Assembly (NCBI GenBank): GCA_965240325.2
Contig: OZ251253.1
Location: forward strand, 682,001-746,000
Direction of reading: 5' to 3'
Origin: Rebecca billardiae RCC1528
Lineage: Eukaryota > Haptophyta
Length of the DNA stretch: 64,000 nucleotides
Position numbers and translations under genes: made by a program
Part shown: piece after piece, positions 62,404 through 64,000 of the stretch
Position numbering within the stretch: the first letter of the stretch is position 1
How the letters are laid out: each line of letters begins with the position of its first letter
The notes under the pieces: generated by a model
Databases searched by the model: none
Seen by the model: only the letters and a program-made list of their open reading frames with translations
Told to the model about the DNA's origin: nothing

Positions 62404-64000
62404 TCAGAGCGCGCCGGCCGTGCTGCCGGTGAGCGCGAGCAGCACGTCGTCCGCCGCGCGCGTGCCGTGCGCGAACGCCTCCTCGAGCAGCGAGAGCCCG
62501 GCCATGTCCGAGTGCGCCCAGTGCACCACGCCCGCGTGCGGCCGCGCCGCCTGTTGGCGCGCCTCGCCCCACACAAAGCCGGGCGTGGGGCGGACCATCG
62601 CGTGCGCGAGGAGCAGCACGTCGACGCGCGTCGCGAGCGCGCGGATATCCGGGTGCGCCGCCTCGAGCTCGGACAGCACGCGCTCCGCCCAGTACTCCCA
62701 GTCCGTGCCACGCGCGAGCATGAGCGCGCGCGCCTCCGCCGGGGTGCGCGCTGAGAGCGCCGTGTAGTGCGTGAGCACCGCGGGCGCGCGCGCCGGCCAG
62801 GCGGGCGGCCAGAGCGCCGCGGCCCAGGGGGCGCGCTCGCGCAGCGCCGCGCCGGCCTGGACGGAGGTGACCGTGTACCCGAGCCCGCCGCCCCCCTCCG
62901 CCGCGGGCACGCCCCCCGGCCCGTTGTAGATCAGGTTGTCGCACGTGTGCGCGCCGCCGCGCGGCGGGCGGCGCAGCCCGACGTTGGCCACCACCCACGG
63001 CGCGTATGTGAAGTTTCGCAGAAACGGCGGGTCGTAGCCGGGGACGGTGTGGCGCGCGGTGAAGCGCGGCGCGGCGTAGATGACGCGGCGCGCGCGCACG
63101 CGCACCGACGACCCGCCCGCCGCGTCGAAGTACTCCACCGCCACGCCGCCGCCCTCCGCGGCGGGCAGCGGGCGCACGGCGTGCACGGCCGCGCGCGTGC
63201 GCGCGCGCTCGCCGAGCGCGGCCGCGAGGTGGCGCACGAGCCAGCCGTTGCCGTCGGGGCCCTCGAGGCGCGCGTCGGTGTCGCGCGCGGCGAAGTAGTG
63301 GACGAACGCCCACGCCGACGCCTCGCCCAGCGGCACGCCGTAGTCGTCGCGCATCGCGTACTCCAGCCACCAGCGCAGCCGCTCCGAGCGAACCCCCACC
63401 GCGTCCAGCCACGCGGCCGCGGACGCGGCGTCGAGCGCACGCGCGCGCGCGTCGACGAGGCAGTGCGAGATGGGCAGCGTGAAGCGGGCGCGTGCGGCGG
63501 GGCCCGGCGGCGGGGCGGCGGCGGAGGCCTCGCGCAGCCGCGCGCGCAGCGCCGCCGCCGCCGCCTCGCGCGGCCCCGAGTCCGGCGCCGAGTCCGGGGG
63601 GTCCGGGTGCGGCTGGCCGCGCACCTCGCGGCCCACCGCCTGCCTGAACGCGCCCAGCTGCGCGTGCTCGGCGGGCGTCATGAGGTGGGTGGGCAGCGCG
63701 CCGTCGTCGGAGAGGAGCCACGCGCCGCCGCCCCCCGCGCCCGCGCCCGGCGCGAACATCGACTCGACCGGCGGCTCGCACAGCAGCGAGCGCCGCCACC
63801 TCACCTCGCCCACGGCCGCGCTCGCGGCGGTCGGCACGCTGCCGTCCGCGCGCCGCCGGTACCCGAGGATGGCGCCCGCCTCCTCGAGGAGCGCGCGCAG
63901 CGGCACGTTCTCGCGCGGCGGGAGCGGGAGGTAGTGCGCCGCCCACGGGTGCGCGATCGGCTCGCCGCCGTCCACGCCCATCGCGCCGGACTTGGCGTTG
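62404..64000 (-). CDS. FAD-dependent oxidoreductase of the amine-oxidase-like flavoprotein type, N-terminus beyond window
   Basis: The frame is open from the right edge to the stop at 62404, so at least 531 residues are visible and the FAD-binding GxGxxG start is missing. The visible part begins NAKSGAMGVDGG and HPWAAHYLPLPP, the segment that follows the dinucleotide fold in this family. Later LRWWLEYAMRDDYGVPLGEA, VIYAAPRFTARHTVPGYDPP, PWVVANVGLRRPP and, near the end, the flavin-contact motif VVHWAHSDMAGLSLLEEAFA with HG. The family is mainly known from bacterial genomes as uncharacterised NAD(P)/FAD-binding proteins; substrate unknown. Ala/Gly-rich insertions (residues about 130-160) are typical of this genome. 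No intron is visible in this part. Confidence 0.72.
   Translation of the reverse strand, partial: NAKSGAMGVDGGEPIAHPWAAHYLPLPPRENVPLRALLEEAGAILGYRRRADGSVPTAASAAVGEVRWRRSLLCEPPVESMFAPGAGAGGGGAWLLSDDGALPTHLMTPAEHAQLGAFRQAVGREVRGQPHPDPPDSAPDSGPREAAAAALRARLREASAAAPPPGPAARARFTLPISHCLVDARARALDAASAAAWLDAVGVRSERLRWWLEYAMRDDYGVPLGEASAWAFVHYFAARDTDARLEGPDGNGWLVRHLAAALGERARTRAAVHAVRPLPAAEGGGVAVEYFDAAGGSSVRVRARRVIYAAPRFTARHTVPGYDPPFLRNFTYAPWVVANVGLRRPPRGGAHTCDNLIYNGPGGVPAAEGGGGLGYTVTSVQAGAALRERAPWAAALWPPAWPARAPAVLTHYTALSARTPAEARALMLARGTDWEYWAERVLSELEAAHPDIRALATRVDVLLLAHAMVRPTPGFVWGEARQQAARPHAGVVHWAHSDMAGLSLLEEAFAHGTRAADDVLLALTGSTAGAL

Overview
The window is a piece of a very GC-rich, intron-bearing eukaryotic nuclear genome, most likely a unicellular alga and probably a haptophyte. 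That taxonomic call is an inference. It rests on the extreme GC content with GGC/GCC-type simple repeats, short GT-AG introns, plant-like genes (a TPC1-type two-pore channel, a type II NADH dehydrogenase, a pherophorin-like Ser-Pro protein), Sel1-MYND and WD40-channel proteins, and eukaryotic housekeeping genes (syntaxin 5, stomatin-like 2). No tRNA, rRNA, CRISPR or prokaryotic operon was seen. Intron boundaries were checked by requiring that exon phases join into an unbroken family-like protein; 15 introns pass that test.

Layout. 1-6837 (minus): a huge NCoR/SMRT (POWERDRESS)-like corepressor with three SANT domains, running off the left edge. 7143-10151 (plus): a membrane-anchored galactose-mutarotase-like protein. 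10680-12686 (plus): a nodulin-like major facilitator (MFS) transporter. 13608-15056 (minus): mitochondrial stomatin-like protein 2. 15425-17442 (plus): an F-box/leucine-rich-repeat (LRR) protein. 18135-19643 (plus): an F-box-like/RCC1-repeat protein. 20681-22700: small uncertain genes. 23218-27978 (minus): a 1586-residue secreted or wall protein with a P-domain-like head, a roughly 730-residue Ser-Pro rod, a Cys/His cluster and a membrane anchor. 28150-32090: gene fragments between AT-rich microsatellites. 32236-36914: a head-to-head pair of MFS transporters. 36915-40260: mobile elements and AT tracts. 40664-46896: alternative NADH dehydrogenase (seven exons), a CUE-domain protein and a Sel1-MYND protein. 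46897-51146: the same mobile elements in inverted orientation plus a third relative. 51147-55217 (minus): a 14-blade WD40-like/ankyrin-like/six-TM channel protein. 55633-58282 (minus): a two-pore cation channel. 58498-59730 (plus): syntaxin 5. 60238-61787 (plus): a wax-ester-synthase/DGAT-like acyltransferase. 62404-64000 (minus): an FAD-dependent oxidoreductase, cut by the right edge.

There is no single pathway. Recurring themes are membrane transport and ion signalling (three MFS carriers, two unrelated cation channels side by side, a Golgi SNARE) and head-to-head gene pairs with short shared promoters (SLC18B1-like/MFS, TPC/syntaxin 5, NCoR/mutarotase, stomatin/F-box-LRR). The least explained material is a family of compound mobile elements. 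They share one end with a conserved terminal hairpin, a second fixed end and interchangeable interiors. They form head-to-tail arrays next to AT-dinucleotide tracts, and they are arranged as a 1.7-kb near-identical inverted repeat around the NADH dehydrogenase-CUE-Sel1 block.
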